Assembly: GCF_028554725.1 (NCBI RefSeq)
Contig: NC_071670.1
Location: forward strand, 72,143,001 to 72,207,000
Reading direction: 5' to 3'
DNA from: Zeugodacus cucurbitae
Lineage: Eukaryota > Arthropoda > Insecta > Diptera > Tephritidae
DNA: 64,000 nucleotides
Shown: piece by piece, positions 13,501 to 26,944 of the stretch
How the letters are laid out: the number at the start of each line of letters is the position of its first letter
Position numbering within the stretch: the stretch's first letter is position 1
Notes under the pieces: generated by a model
Told to the model about the DNA's origin: nothing
Database searches by the model: none
Seen by the model: the letters and a program-made list of their open reading frames with translations, nothing else
Position numbers and translations under genes: made by a program

Positions 13501-16500
13501 TGCGCTTATTTCTCTCCTTGGATGGCGTAAACTACAAGTGTCGTAATTAAATGCTCTTTGCATTTCCCAACTGCAGCCTAACGAAGTGTACAACAACCAC
13601 TCCACCGCTGCACTCGCCGCTATAAATACTCGAATTTAAACATCACTTAAGGGAACAAAAACCTCACACTAACTTGTTTTTGTTGTAGTAGTTTTTAGCG
13701 CCGCGAAATTCCAGACAATTGTCGGCAATAATACGGTCGCTTATTTACACAGTTTACCAGCGAAAAAAGGAAGAGCTGAAAATCCAACGAAAAGCGTTCA
13801 TTTTGAAAAGTTTGCAGCAACTTATTGTGAAAGCAAACTGAAATCGGAGTAGTGTGAGGAGATAAAGTGCGCGGTAATGCAGTTTTTATAGAGTATTTGA
13901 ACAGCAACTCGCCACAGTTACAAACACACCAGTACTTTCGTTCGTATTAAAGGCAGCCGGGAAAGGATATCCACCAGCATCCACACTTATCCACAGTCTT
14001 CCCAAATCGGGCGACCCCTGCAGACTCTGTTCTATATTTTTCACTTGCGCTCTATTATTGTGCTTCGTTCGGTCCGTTAGCCACGCTGACTTGATATACA
14101 TTTACATTTTCCACAAAACATTCATCTTTTGGAAAAGAAAAATATTTTCATCCGTTTTATTTTCCTTTCACGGCAATTCTAGTCACTTCAATACAAGCAC
14201 AGATTCCCCGTTTGTCACCTGAAAATTTTTTTTTGGTCTACTACGTTGACTACTGTTCCTCGATGATAAAAATGTTCTTTTTCCAACTTTCATTGTTAGA
14301 TTTTATATGTTTTCCATTTTCATTTCTCCGCTTCAGTGACGGCATTCATGTAATTGCTAAAGTTTCTACTTGAATTTGTTTCAGCGCTGCTCTTTTTCTG
14401 GTTTGGTGCTAATGTCCTCTCAAAATTGCTACGGTCAGCTACGGAATGTTAATATTTTCATTAAAATGGACTTTAGAACTGTTGATTATTTATTATTTCC
14501 AACTCTCCCTAAAGCAAAAGGGGAAAATGTGAAGAAGATTCAGATTCGAAGGAGGCAGGACCTCATACAGGACAGAATTTATAATAGTAATCACAATTTC
14601 ATAGGTCTCATTTTTGGTTTTGAGAAAATTGCACAAAATTTCACCATTTCCTTCAGGATTCAATGGAGTTAATGTGCGGCACAACTGGGCGTATGAGTAA
14701 CATTTTCGTTTATTAGAAATCGACTGAAAATTCGTTTCGCAAACGACTAACTCTGGTCAGAGTATCGTTTAGAGCATTTTCTGCATACTAAATTGGAAAC
14801 TTTGCCAACCAATATTGTCACCGTTTTAATACTACCGTTTACTCCAATGAAAAGTGTGCGTTTCAACTGCGATTCTCAAATGCATTCATTCATCTGTGCA
14901 GCACCGGCGCCCACAAGTGCACTGATAGACAGAAGTGTAATCACAGCTCGATTTCTGTTTGTTCATCATTCTCGCCATATTGTTCGTGTAATGGTGCAAT
15001 CAACCGAATTCACTTTGATACCTTGCGGATCACTCCAACTACCTCACCGAGACTGCACCGTTCCACAGTCGACATGACCGCTGTCCTCAGTCATACTTCA
15101 TTGACTCTTCGGCATCGGCGGCCATTCAATTGAATCGAGTTTGAAATTGTTGCAATCTGCGATTCCATAGCAAGGTATTTCATAAGTCATTCGTCCATCA
15201 GCGGCGCAAGCGAAGGCAAAGGCAAATAAAACGAAATGAAATTTTCAACAATGTGCAATTTAACAGCGAAGCAGGAAGAATTCCAGTCAACTGTTTGGAC
15301 AGGCTGACTTATGCAAAATGTGAAATGAAAACTATAATCGAGAATGCAGAATGATTGCATGAATTGGCCGAAATGTCCGGCTCATGTGCCAAGCGTAGAC
15401 GCTATTAGTGGAGAGAGGAGCGAGTGTGGAAGTTGTGGAATGGTTCAGTGTACTCATGAATGGTAGAATTTCAGTTATAACTTATTTGAAACCGTTGATG
15501 CTCTCATGGATGATGTAAAAAGCCATTCTGCAATATCTTTAAGTTAAAGTAAGGAAGGTAACTACCATGGAAAGAGGCAATCTTGACATCGATAGCTTTT
15601 AAGAGGTACTCAAAAAAAAAAATGTGCCTGGATAATATTTGAGCGAGTATTTAGAAGCAAACTAAGACTAAGTGTGTACTGGCTATTAAATATTAGTTAG
15701 GTCATTGCACACAATAATGGCAAATATATGCAAATCATAACACTCGCCAGGGCAATTCGCGACACAAAACAGCAATTACTGACTTCGGGCACGTTGTGGT
15801 CCAGCAGTTTTTTTGTCCCCTGTTTGCATCCCATCTGTCAAGAGGTGTCTCTTTTCTTGCTTAATACCAGCAGCGCATTCGGTCTATATGCATGGCATTA
15901 TTTCGCCTGCTGGTCTGTGGAGTGCGTCGATGTAAAAATGCTGAGGAATAAATTTTTAATAATTTTAATGATTTTTCTGTGGATAATATATGCGTTCTGA
16001 AATTACTCTTACTGCAGTTGATGTTTTGTTGTTTGTATCAGCAACTATCTCTCTGCATTCGCTTGAAGAGCAAAGTATTTCAATAAAAAGTCAGTTGTGA
16101 TTTATGGAGTCATAAAGAAAAAGACTCCATTTCCATGCAAATAAGTGGCAAACCTGAAAATAAACGAGTTTGTGCTTTAAACTCAAATGTAAAATACCAA
16201 TATATGCAGTGGCACACGAAATTCCAGAGCACATCAAGAGGAATACATTTAAAGCTTAAAAGGTCAATGCTACGAATGTCGGTGTCGCTGCAACTTTAAA
16301 GCTTATCTCGTATAGCCATGACCTAACATAGAATAATCCAACTTTAAATTAATGATCTTTAACTTCAATCTGCGCAAATTGGGCAAATTAGAAGCAACAA
16401 AGCACCTTTTATGCCGGGAGAGTGTTTTAAAGGCTTTATGAGTTTAAGTAAAGGCTTAAAAACAAAGGAGTTGCCACCTGCTTTAATTCATCCTAATGTA

Positions 16501-16659
16501 TATGCAGCCCCTATTGAATAGAGAAGAGCACACATAGGAGTAACGTTGCACACCTGCGTGTAAAGACGGAGGTAAGCCTCGCACATAAGCAGTCTAACAA
16601 ATTGTGCTGCCGAAACTATTCAGACAGGCTGCACCAAGCACAAAACAGCCGTCAGTTCA
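7561..16659. other. Non-coding DNA, no supported gene
   Basis: No frame on either strand shows a domain, signal sequence or codon pattern I would defend. The interval 10220-10960 is notable for long A and T homopolymer runs. It reads like degenerate transposon-derived sequence, but I could not fix its ends or family. Segments such as 12000-12430 and 13560-14100 are slightly less AT-rich and have overlapping open frames on the minus strand, without protein resemblance. This is most simply intronic or intergenic. Confidence 0.55.
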
Positions 16660-16715
16660 TAATGGTGTTTACATTGCTGATTATAATGCGATGAGTGGCG
16701 GCGATAACACGTTTA
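16660..16715 (+). repeat. 56-bp diverged repeat, copy B
   Basis: This is the ungapped partner of 4778-4833, in the same orientation, with roughly 84 percent identity by eye. It carries the same GTTTACA and ATTATAATGC words. The flanking sequence on both sides does not align, so the shared unit is short and bounded. Confidence 0.5.
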
Positions 16716-19700
16716 GACACACAAAAGAGGCAAAGGCAGCGCTGGCATGTGGCAGCTTCACAAAGAAGTTAACGCCAGCACGCTCTATGAAAGCAAACAC
16801 GAAAAAGCAGAGAGCGCGCGAGTTCCACAGAAACGAGAAAAACGCCAAAGCATAAATTATGCAAAGGACTCGAGCTTTTTCACAGACTTTTTTCCCCACC
16901 CACACTTACCTAAAAAAATCGACCACTGTGGAGCACTCAGTTTCAGTCTGATTCAACACATACGTTGCAGAGGCAGAGATTATGAGAGTCAACCTGCACA
17001 CCGAAAAGGAACTAAAAGTATCGTGCCCATTTGCATATAAGTACATATATTAATTACAAATTGCACTTATGATTAGTTAGTGGCAAAGCGTTTACCATCT
17101 GCAGCGGATTGGCGGTATTAAGAGTCAGGGTTCTAAAAAACGAATGCTTAATTTTATTTTACGGACCATCAGAAAACTGATTTGAATCCATATGTCTAAG
17201 TTGTTGTTGATATTCAAGAAATAGGGGTGTGGAGAAATGAAATATCTGGAAAATATGTTCAAAGCGTTTCATGAAAATTTTCGCGTTCTAATACTTGAAA
17301 CTACTTAAATAAATTAATATTTCAAACAGGGAATCAGTTTTCGGTCATATCAGTCTTGAGATTTCGAGCGTGTAGTTAGATTACTAAATGATAATTATCG
17401 GTAAAATCTATTCAGGATACACCAAATAGTCAGCTGTCCGGTGCCACACCAAAATTTACATACCTGTCGGTAATTGAATCAAAAAAGTGTTGATCGAATT
17501 TAAAAATTTGCATAAATTATTATATAATTGTTCAAAGTACTAAAATTTATGACTAAATACCAGGTAATTCACTACTAATCCAATAATCATCTGCTCGAAC
17601 TCAAAATAAAGTTTGTAGTAGGTAAGCTCAAACTATTGAGAAGTGTAGCAATAATTTATGCAATAAATTCTACAACAATTTCTTTTAATTATACACAAGT
17701 TACTTCAGCAAAGTGCCCACAGGTAAATGCACTGCCAGTACCTACAGAAGAGTATGTCTAGTATATTTAGCCTTTATTCATCCACTTCAAGTGTTGCTGC
17801 ATCATATACGCTCGTAAATAATCGGTGTGCACTCAACTTTCTAAGTAAAATTTGCATTTGTTCAAATTGGAATAACGATGAATTATTGGCTCGGGAATAG
17901 TTGTCGAACAAATGTAAATGTGAGTTCAGCAAATTGCCGCAAGCGCGCACATAATAACAATTGGTTGTAGTAGAGCGTATAGTCATAGTTTAGACTACTC
18001 AAACTAAGTAGAAATGGCAACAAGAAATTTATTAGGCAGATGGAATGGGTTTGCCCAGCAGTTACATCTCCAGGTTTATCAGGTTGCTCATACGCCATGG
18101 TACACCATTTCAAATGCACGAGCAACCCATAACGAATGTGATACACTTATTTAGCTAAGAACAAAATGTAATTGTAACAACAATTGATTCATACTCATAC
18201 TCTACAATCATTACATAACATTTTATACATTTTACTTAGATAATATCTAACCAACTTTAATGTCAAACCATTGTACATATGACTTTACCATTCAAGCCAG
18301 AAAAGACAATTCATGTACTTCACAGTTGTTAACCACATAGAGCTTCAACGGGGGGAGCAATTTCAACTTGAAAAACACTTTGGCCTCCTCACTTTGTTCA
18401 CATAATAGCACTTAGAGCCATTTGCACGCCGGCTCATGCTCTCAACATGTGTGTCTAACCGCGTAAGCAGCCATAATTTTGCTAATTTTACTACGACAAC
18501 AACAACAATATACACACGAGTACGACACTGCCAGCGGCTGTAGTGTCAACATTCAAACACGCTTACAAGTGCTTTAGTCTGTATACGAGTATAAGTAGCA
18601 AAAGCCACAACCACAAAGATGGTTTCTATAGGGTAAGGGGAAGGGGAGAAAAATGTAAGACAAAGTAAAAGCCTCGCAGAAGCAGTAGTATAACACACAG
18701 CAGTATATTCGCCATTGTGAACACGCTTGTGTCTCACAGTTGGTTAGTTATACGAGTATAAGTAATAACTGTAATTGCATTTAGTGCTGCCAGCCCATCC
18801 CAGCATTGAATGTGAAAGGTTTGCTGTTCCCTGAAAAAAAATTATCTTACACGAGTATTCATTCCAATTTCAGCTACATGTGTTCGTGGTTCATGAAAAG
18901 ACTTATAAATGTAGAGGTTTCAATCAAACTCGTTTGAATTATTCGCAGCTTCAAAAATGGGAATTCTTTTTTATAACACTGCAACTAAAGCCATTCGCCT
19001 ATGTTTAACTACGTAACCGCAGGCAGGTGTTGATATATAGTCGCCTCACAGCTACCCTCAACATTCATGCGTTCATCCATCAACTTACAACGCGAACCAC
19101 TTGCAGCTTGCCACATCTAAACAAGACACAAATCAAAGTCAAATGTTGCAAATGAAGCGACAACGTGGAATGTTGAAAAACCTCGTAGCTGCCTTTGTGT
19201 TTGCTTACTGTTTTGATTTGTGTAGAGCACACACGTTTCACGGCCATACTTTGTAGTCCATCATTCTCACAACTTCACCGCAGAGCAAATACGCAGACGC
19301 ACATTCCACACTGGCTACTTGAACAATAATTGAGATATCATGATGAAACTCTAAGGAGATTAGAGGTATATAGTATATGGTGGACTATGCAACTAACCAA
19401 AAAGACTGCCAGCTGCTCTGCATTCAAATATTCATTTGAGAAATACAATCAAAAGGATTAGAAGGCGAGGGGCGACATGCCGCAGCGCAGCTGCAAATGA
19501 TGTGACATTTGATGCGGAAATGATATTTATAGCTTTCGTAACGATTTGCATGTCAAATTTGATTTGTTGTGGTTTATGCAGGTTCGCCGCTTAGCGGTTT
19601 GTCCCCCTCGCTCACGTTCTATGCCGAAAATAACGAATCCATCAATGCTGGTTTTCATTTTGCCGACATTCATCAAATCTGTCGCGGTCAAAGTGATCTC

Positions 19701-20602
19701 ACAGGCGGATTACGGCAGGGAGGACATCATTACATGCTATCAACGGTGGCATTCGCTTCATTTATGCTGGCCTTCAGTTGTTTATTGTGGCATATGTAGT
19801 TGTTGTAATCAATAAAGCGTTACACAATTGGTTCAAAATCAAATTAAAATGTTAAGTTATGTAAGTTTGTGTAGCTCATATATGGGCAGTTTTTAAGGCT
19901 GATTGCTTTCAAGGATGCAACGAAGTATTCTTTCGAACACGTGAAATGCATGATTTTGCAAAACAACCCAAAAACACTCATCACTCTATTATTCACAATG
20001 CCTAAAAGCACACTAAGGCTTGTCTTTTTTTCCAATAAATAGTTTGAATTTTTTGTTGTTTCGGCTTTTCCAGTATGCGAGCTCGCCTTGTACTCTCGAT
20101 GAAATTTGCATGCATGGGACTATTTAATGGAATTTGTGCATTTGCTGACCAGTGCATTTAGCAGTAAGCGGTGGCTGCGATGATGGTATAAACCTTCAGC
20201 GAATTGGAGCGTCAGCATTTGCAGAAAAATTGTGATATTTTGTATTTTGATTGCGTTTTTATTCTGATGTTTTGCCCTCATACTTTTCTGCAATTTCTAA
20301 GGCGAATCATTTTTGAGCCATCTATAAAATTATAGAGCCTATGAATAAGAATGTATTATTATTTTGGTAAATAAACTGAAGCAGGAGAATAAAATGAAGA
20401 ATGTATTTGAAAATCATTTCAAAATCTATCAAGATTTCAATTAAGGTCAAAGCATTGGGGCTAATTTAAGAGCGAAGACCGTTGTAGAACTGTAATAAAA
20501 ACAAAATTAGAAAATTGAACTCGCTCGAAAATAATATATAATATAATAAATATATATTGTGCCGACTATTTACACTCATTGTGTCAATTTATTTAAGGGG
20601 GG
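16716..20602. other. Non-coding DNA, no supported gene
   Basis: There are only short overlapping open frames without recognisable domains, for example at 17883-18146 and 19546-19815, where two forward frames overlap. AT dinucleotide runs occur at about 20530-20560. I see no RNA gene or complete transposon. Confidence 0.55.
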
Positions 20603-21038
20603 TGTTATGGACCCTATAAAAGCTCACACAAAATGGTGAGAATATTTAAGTCGAATCACTAAAACTGTATTGTGGCTGTTCAGATTTCTGAACATACGCT
20701 ATACGCATAGAGATATCATATTACGAATATTTATGCGCATTATCGCTAAACATAGAAATGAATTTATCAATTGCCCATTTCTATCAACACTAGAAATGCA
20801 TGTTCGGGTATATTGAATAGAGATTGTAGTACAATACAAATAACTACAATACTACAATAAACAAACAAACTACTACAATAAACATATTACACTGGATCAC
20901 AAATGATCCTAAACTAACGAACAGATAGGAGATTTGTTATGTTATGCTGTCACCGTTGGGAACACTTAAGATTAAGTTATGTGTACATAATGCAGTTATG
21001 TACAGTAGATTAGGAATAAGATATGTACATGTATAACA
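20603..21038 (+). repeat. Candidate solo or truncated LTR
   Basis: A purine run AAGGGGGG (about 20595-20602) looks like a polypurine tract. It is followed at once by TGTTAT, the way an internal region abuts a 3' LTR. A matching ATAACA lies at 21033-21038, giving TGTTAT...ATAACA termini 436 bp apart. There is no second copy in the window, no coding region upstream and no testable target duplication. The call rests only on the tract and the termini, and could be chance in AT-rich DNA. Confidence 0.25.
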
Positions 21039-21938
21039 CAACTATGTGTGTATATTAGGGTTAGGGACTAGACCAAGGTAAAGTTGTAGTTAAAGTAAGA
21101 CTAGGGGTAGACCAATATGGCTACTAACGCATGTTTAGATTAATATATGAGGGCTGGGGTAATTTCTGAATCGTTTTAAACCATTTTCGCACTAAGGTCC
21201 GATGGCACATTTGTAATATCAACCTCCACAGGGTGCCAAGCAACATATATACCAAGTTTCATTAAGATAAATTAGACACAGGTCTTAGTTAGTTACTTCC
21301 TTTAAATTTCAAACATTAAATTGACATAATTTAGTGAATAAGTAAAAATCAATCAGTATTGTTACCCAACTACGAATGCACCGTCAAAAGATGATAAAAC
21401 CAGACGTACTAATACATATCAGCAACTTTCATATTGACTTATACACGCTTCAGTGCATTCAATTAAAACAAATGCAAATATTTCCACTTCACACATTTCC
21501 ATTTTAGTGCGTATTTCACATAGCCCTCATCTACCACTAAGTCCACACCCGCTTCCCCACATAAACATATGCAGTGATTCTCGCAGCCTGATTTCCACTT
21601 GCCTAGCAGTTTGATTGAGTTGAGGCCGTTAGCAGTTGCTGCAGCAGCTTAAACCACTCGCTATGATTTTCCCTGCCTGACAACAATAACACATCTGTGA
21701 GTGAGAAATTTAGTGTTGCTATTCGCGCCAGTAGAAATGCTGATTAGGCAGAGCCACTAATACCCTTCTTCACATTTCACAACAACAAGAGCATCAGCCA
21801 AAGTATACACCGACAGTTATGGAAATACTGTGGTCCTCCTAAGTTAGTCGGCTCCAAAATACAGTGGCTTCAAATGAACATGAGAGACGGTGCACCGCTG
21901 TGGAGCTGTAGGTGTCAATTCTTTAGTCATATAGGTGT
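21039..21938. other. Non-coding DNA with possible repeat relics
   Basis: No gene is seen. The text at about 21145-21290 resembles non-coding dispersed repeats common in fly genomes, but only one copy is present here, so it is not called as a repeat. The last ~120 bases before 21939 may be a further degraded part of the RNase H-bearing retroelement that follows, because one frame stays open through it, but no motif can be assigned. Confidence 0.4.
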
Positions 21939-22940
21939 ATCGTATACCTGGGGCTTATTCTTGATAGGAAGCTCTCATGGAAGCCGAACATTGAGGAGAG
22001 GGTAAGAAAGGCTTCGGTAGCTCTTTACTGCTGTAGAGGGGCTATTGGAAAAAGGTGGGGCCTCTCACCGAAGGTGGTTTTATGGTTGTATGAGACCATT
22101 ATTAAACCTATAATGCTCTATGGCGTTGTCGTCTGGTGGAGGGCACTCGAGAAAGTCAAACTAGCTAAGCTGCTGGAGCGTGTCCAAAGAGCGGCTCTCA
22201 TTGGAATCAGCGGAGCGCTAAGAACAACACCAACTATGGCTTTGAATGCTATCTTACACGTCGCACCTGTGGATATCGCCGGTAGATGCACTGCGGCAAA
22301 GGCTGTCAGACTCAGAGACGCGGGGTACATGACCGGTCCCAAGCAGGGCATTCTGAAATTCTCCGTCGGTTCGATTACATCCCTGACTACTTGGACCACT
22401 GCACCGCGAAACCGTCCCCGAGTGGTTTCTTCTCTGCACATGTACCTACGAGGGATATGTGGGAAGGAAGAAGTCAATGGAGGAGAAGTGCAGTCAGCTT
22501 TTTCACGGATGGATCGAGGCTAAGGGGAAAGGTGGGTGGGGGAGTTTTCTGCAGAAAGTTCTCTACCAATACCAGCTTTAGGCTACCTGACCACTGTAGT
22601 GTCTTCCAAGCATAGGTCGCTGCGATTAAAGTGGCAGTGGACGCACTGCTCCGTATGGTAACCTCTTTTAGAGAGGTATGTATTCACTCCGACAGTAGGG
22701 CGGTAATACTGGCATTGGATTCGATGACAGTACGCTCTGTGCTAGTTAAGGAGTGTCTTAAATCCTTATCAATAGCTTCTAGCTATTTTGTGATCCGACT
22801 AGTGTGGGTACCGGGACACCGCGGGATCGTTGGTAACTGTATAGCGGACAAGCTTGCAAGGGAGGGTACCCTAGCTACATTGACGTCGGAATGGGAGCGT
22901 ATTGGTAGTCTATGGTCCACCAAACATGGAAAGCAGATAA
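21939..22940 (+). pseudogene. Decayed non-LTR retrotransposon ORF2: RT thumb/C-terminal region plus RNase H
   Basis: The frame opens with a YLGLILDRKLSWK block (from about 21945), typical of the region after the RT palm. It continues through a TIIKPIMLYG block (22090s) and a TTPTMALNAILHVAP block. Near 22345 the homologous reading moves to another frame, so there is an indel. The RNase H domain then follows: FFTDGS with catalytic Asp at 22508-22510, a second Asp at 22691-22693 (HSDSRAV), His at 22817-22819 (PGHRG), and the last Asp at 22847-22849 (CIADKLAREG). Where the family has its conserved Glu (QAEV), the codon is TAG (22613-22615). The RT palm, endonuclease and ORF1 are missing. RNase H places it among the I/LOA/Loner-type clades. 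It cannot make active protein. Confidence 0.85.
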
Positions 22941-24677
22941 CATTCAAAAATCTCGGAAAGTGCAAACAGTTACATGACAGCAGAACAAAGTACACAATAC
23001 GATATGATAACAACAAAGTTTCGATTGAAAGCAAGAATTCAACACCCATCACTTCAAGTAATAGCTGAAATCCTGTTGAAAATAAAGAGCGGAAGGATGT
23101 TAGGAACCGAAAAGGTGGGGATGTATGATTTACAATCTGGGTTAGTAGAAAGATGTGTGCGTTGAAATTTAAAGAGGGTAATCTTAGCCTCTAGTACATA
23201 TATTTTTGCTGCATGCTTGATGAATACAAGTGAAGGTATCACCATGGAAACCAACAATTTCCAAAATTTCCGAAAATCTTTATGTCACTTGTCGCTGGCC
23301 ACACCAATTGCTCTGATGAGCAGCCGCTTCATATGCTTATGTACTCCTATCGACCAGGTGTGATTCGAGCATAGCTTAGTGGCCGACTATGTACAGTCTT
23401 GAAATAAAATTATTTTTATGGGAAATACTCATGAATATGTGTGTCTTGTGCCATGTTGAGCATATAAATTAAGTATGCAATGGTACGCGTCGCTATTGGT
23501 ATTTTCAGAATGATTATGTTCACAACATTTATATTCGAGTCACATGCTGATGGTGTAATGCGTAGAATGTCTTGTGCTAAAAAGAACATTGTGACCGGAG
23601 CGGTAACAGCTGGGACGCCAAATGGAGAGCTGCGTTATTCATTAGTCATTACGGATATAAGTTATGCTAGTTCAACTACCTTACCGTTTTGAATTTGTGT
23701 AGTTTTCCTCTATTTTGTGTTGCTTACGTACATATCTTCATAATACATTGCAATTTCTTGAATGCTTTGCTTTGATGCACTTTCTACATTTACACACTAA
23801 CTGAATTCACATTTGGTCCTTTGTGTTATATCTTAGATTTCATCCGTTCAGATTACCGAAAAACGATATCAAAAATATTGATTTTAAAATTTTTGTAGAA
23901 TTGTTGGTGTAATCTAGACGATTAAATATAATACCCAACTCCTTTGCCCGTTCTCTTTCAATAAAGTAACAAACTTTTAGAAAAACGGAGATATTTACTT
24001 CCTCTTTCCTAATTTAAATTCTTTTGAGTCTTGCATTGCATCTAAAATCCTTAAGAATTCGTTTTCGTTGCTTTCTATTTTTCCTTTCTACATCATTATT
24101 CACATTAAAAACATTCTTATAACTTTTTTGTGTATGTCACTTACTTCTGTTCCCTGTCGCCAGTCAAATCGTCTAAACTTTTTACCAATGCACACTTACT
24201 TGTTGCAAGACTGCACTTTGTGTGTAAGTAACTAAATGCACATGTGTTCCATGGAGACTTAAGTACTTCTGTTTCTGTCTTCTTGCTTTTACTTGGTGAT
24301 ATGTTTCACGCTTCTTTGGACATTAGGTCGGGCGAGGTTTGCGAATCTAATTTTTCTCTTTTAATTTTTCTCTTTTAAGTATGATATACCAGCACTGTCA
24401 CACTCCGTATTTTTCAATTTTAAAATTCTCTGGTTTTTTATGTATTGGCATCATTTATAAAACGGTACTTTCTTTTTCGCTGTGGTAAAGTTAGTGAATG
24501 CACGTGCTTGCAATTACCGAAAAGATAAAAATAAGAAAATTTTCAGTGTTTTAATAAAATATTTAGTGGAAAAGTTCAGGTACGTTCACTATTATGTTTA
24601 ATTTCTATAAGATAATTCGAAAAATGTTCACTAATACAATATATAGTGAAGTTTAGGTTTGTACCATTTCTGTAACA
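22941..24677. other. Non-coding DNA between two transposon remnants
   Basis: Similarity to the retroelement fades after about 22940. The remainder is AT-rich, with a short duplicated T-rich word near 24350-24380, and no recognisable frame. I looked here for a TTAA-CCC terminus to pair with the piggyBac-like 3' end at 25331 and did not find one. Confidence 0.5.
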
Positions 24678-25121
24678 TTGAGTAATAAGGTAATAAGCAA
24701 GCGATGGCACGTTCGTCTATTTTATCACTTTTTAGACCTTGCAGTGTCTAATGCTTGGCTCTTATACAAAAGAGCTCATAAAGAAAAAAAATTAGAGGGC
24801 AGTCAGTTGTCATCTGCTGATTTTCGTTTAGAAGTTGCCACGGTGTTGTGCAAATTGGGTACAAAGTCCCCTATGAAACGAAATTCAATTCCTCTTCGTT
24901 TCAAGATACAATCTAAAAAGCATAAGGGCCTAGCCCAACATGTTCCAACTATGGCAGTTTGGCAAGATCAAGTTGGACACTGGCCGGTATGGGCAGAAAA
25001 ACGAATTCGTTGCAAGCATCCAGGATGTGTTGGAGTATCACAAACGGTATGTGAAAAATGTGTTGTGACTTTATGCTACAACAAGCAAAACAACTGCTTC
25101 AAAGAATTTCACACTTCTTAA
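24678..25121 (+). pseudogene. C-terminal fragment of a piggyBac-like (DDE) transposase
   Basis: These 147 residues correspond to the end of a piggyBac-family transposase, a DDE enzyme that cuts at TTAA and excises precisely. The fragment starts with the conserved KRW-HVRLFYHFLDLA-NAW stretch (residues 8-27), which normally lies just downstream of the last catalytic aspartates. It ends with the cysteine-rich zinc-binding tail: C112, C117, C125, C128, C133, C140 and a final FH near residues 144-145. A full-length protein is around 550-600 residues, so the DNA-binding and catalytic core is missing. The listed start is a TTG after a stop and is only the edge of the open frame. The fragment is either an internal-deletion derivative or one exon whose partners are gone. 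Confidence 0.8.
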
Positions 25122-25304
25122 AAACATGTAAATATTCACAAAATACAAATATTATTATTGAGCTTAGAGACGTTGTTACATAACGTGACATATCTGTCAC
25201 ATACCCTTTTTTGTTGTTTTTCACCCAAACAAAAAAAAATTGTTTAAACTATAAAACACGTATTTCATTTCTATCCGAAATCTATTAGAAACGATACAGT
25301 TTTT

Positions 25305-25337
25305 CCGTTTTTACTTAGTTGAGTTATAAAGGGTTAA
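25305..25337 (+). mobile_element. Probable piggyBac-like 3' terminus ending GGG|TTAA
   Basis: About 200 bp after the transposase stop, the sequence reads TTATAAAGGG (to 25333) followed by TTAA (25334-25337). Read from outside inwards this is TTAA then CCCTTTATAA, matching the family's CCC-starting inverted repeats next to a TTAA target duplication. The distance and orientation fit the 3' end of the element. The opposite terminus was not found, so the element is probably truncated on its 5' side. Confidence 0.5.
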
Positions 25338-26944
25338 TCACTAACATACAAATATTTGTTTCCATATTCATTGGAATCCATGAAAAAACTCTTAAACATG
25401 CCTTTTCGAACACAGCTCACTGTATTGTAGTTACTAAGGACCCTAGTTGTCAACAACAGCTTCAGCACCACCATTAGAGAATGCCCCATCTTCGTGTTTT
25501 CTTGACCATTCGCTGCGATAAGCAAAACAGATGTGCAATGTTAACAGCAAAGTACCACCAGCACAAGCACTATGCATACAGAACTAAAGCATTATGTGTT
25601 TCGTGTATGCCTACCCACGGTGCCGGAACATGCTAGAGCGTATCTCACTTCCAAAACTGTCGTTCTCTATTGTTGACCAGAAGTGGCCAAGTGCCACTTA
25701 TCAACACTTGATGGCCTTTTCCATGTTCACTCTCAGCCACAACTCAATGCCGCCTTGCTGCTGTAAAAGTGTTGCCTTCCATCAACTCATCCTCCAGCGG
25801 CTTTCACTTTTTAATACAATTTTGCTTTAAAAAGCAATTAATAAAATATTGAGCGATATTACGAAAATTAAGAGAAAGCGAAATTAATGAAAATGTTGCC
25901 ACTCTAGATATCATACCAGAAAATCTTCATCTAAAACGTATTTCAAAACATTGTTTCAGAAACCTTTCTCTAATACCAGTATTTGACGATAATATAGCCC
26001 CAATAAAATCAATTTACTTAATTGTTTTTGTAATTTCCCTAATTCGCCCAAACATTCACGAAAATTGAGGTTCAATAACAACTTTGTTTACTGAGCCGTT
26101 AATTTTATCACTCAGAAGCGAAATTTAACTACATTAACGGCACTTGCACACACTCACACGCCGAAATGTTAACTAAGGCTGCCTGTATTGAAGGGCATAT
26201 CCTTCGCGGCATAGTGGGGCACAACGTAATTCCAAGCGACGCAAATCCGAATAAAATTTAGCTAATGCAATTTTTCTGTATTTTCTAGCTTAGCCGCTGT
26301 GCAGATGAATGGCACTGGCATAAGAGGAATGATTAAAGTTCGCGATAATTAAATAAGTTTGATGCATTAATGGCAGAGTTGGTTAACTTTACGCCAGCTA
26401 GCTTAAGCTATATATCAATTGAGGCATTAATTTGCCTCTGAATATTTTCCAAATAGTTTAAAGTTCTCAATTTATGTCAGTACACTTTTTACTTTTTATC
26501 AATATATTTCATATTTGATTACTCGGAGATGAGTTAATGGTTGTACAAACATAAGCATAACTGCAGCCAAGGACAAACTATTTGCCAAGTCAAAAATATC
26601 GGTTAAATGAAGTAACGGTATTATATTGACTTTGTGTGAGTCAATATTTAATTTATTGTGCGTTATTCGTTTGCTTTTCCGAACACTTTTATGGATATTT
26701 GTTTTAAAAATGTTCGCTCCCATTTTATTGCACCAATAAAATCACTTGTAAACCAGATGAAGCGCGCACAATGTTGCAATATCACCTCTGGTACGCGTCA
26801 ACTTATGTTGCATGTCTATATGTGTACTACTTGGGTCATGTACACATGGAAGTACTTGCTTACGAGTGTGCACAAGTGGTAGCAAATATTAATATGTGTG
26901 GCAATAAAGAAATCGAATATATTTACATAAAAACAAGAGAAAAC
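25338..26944. other. Non-coding DNA, no supported gene
   Basis: Short unremarkable open frames only. I see no domain, RNA gene or transposon boundary. Confidence 0.55.
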
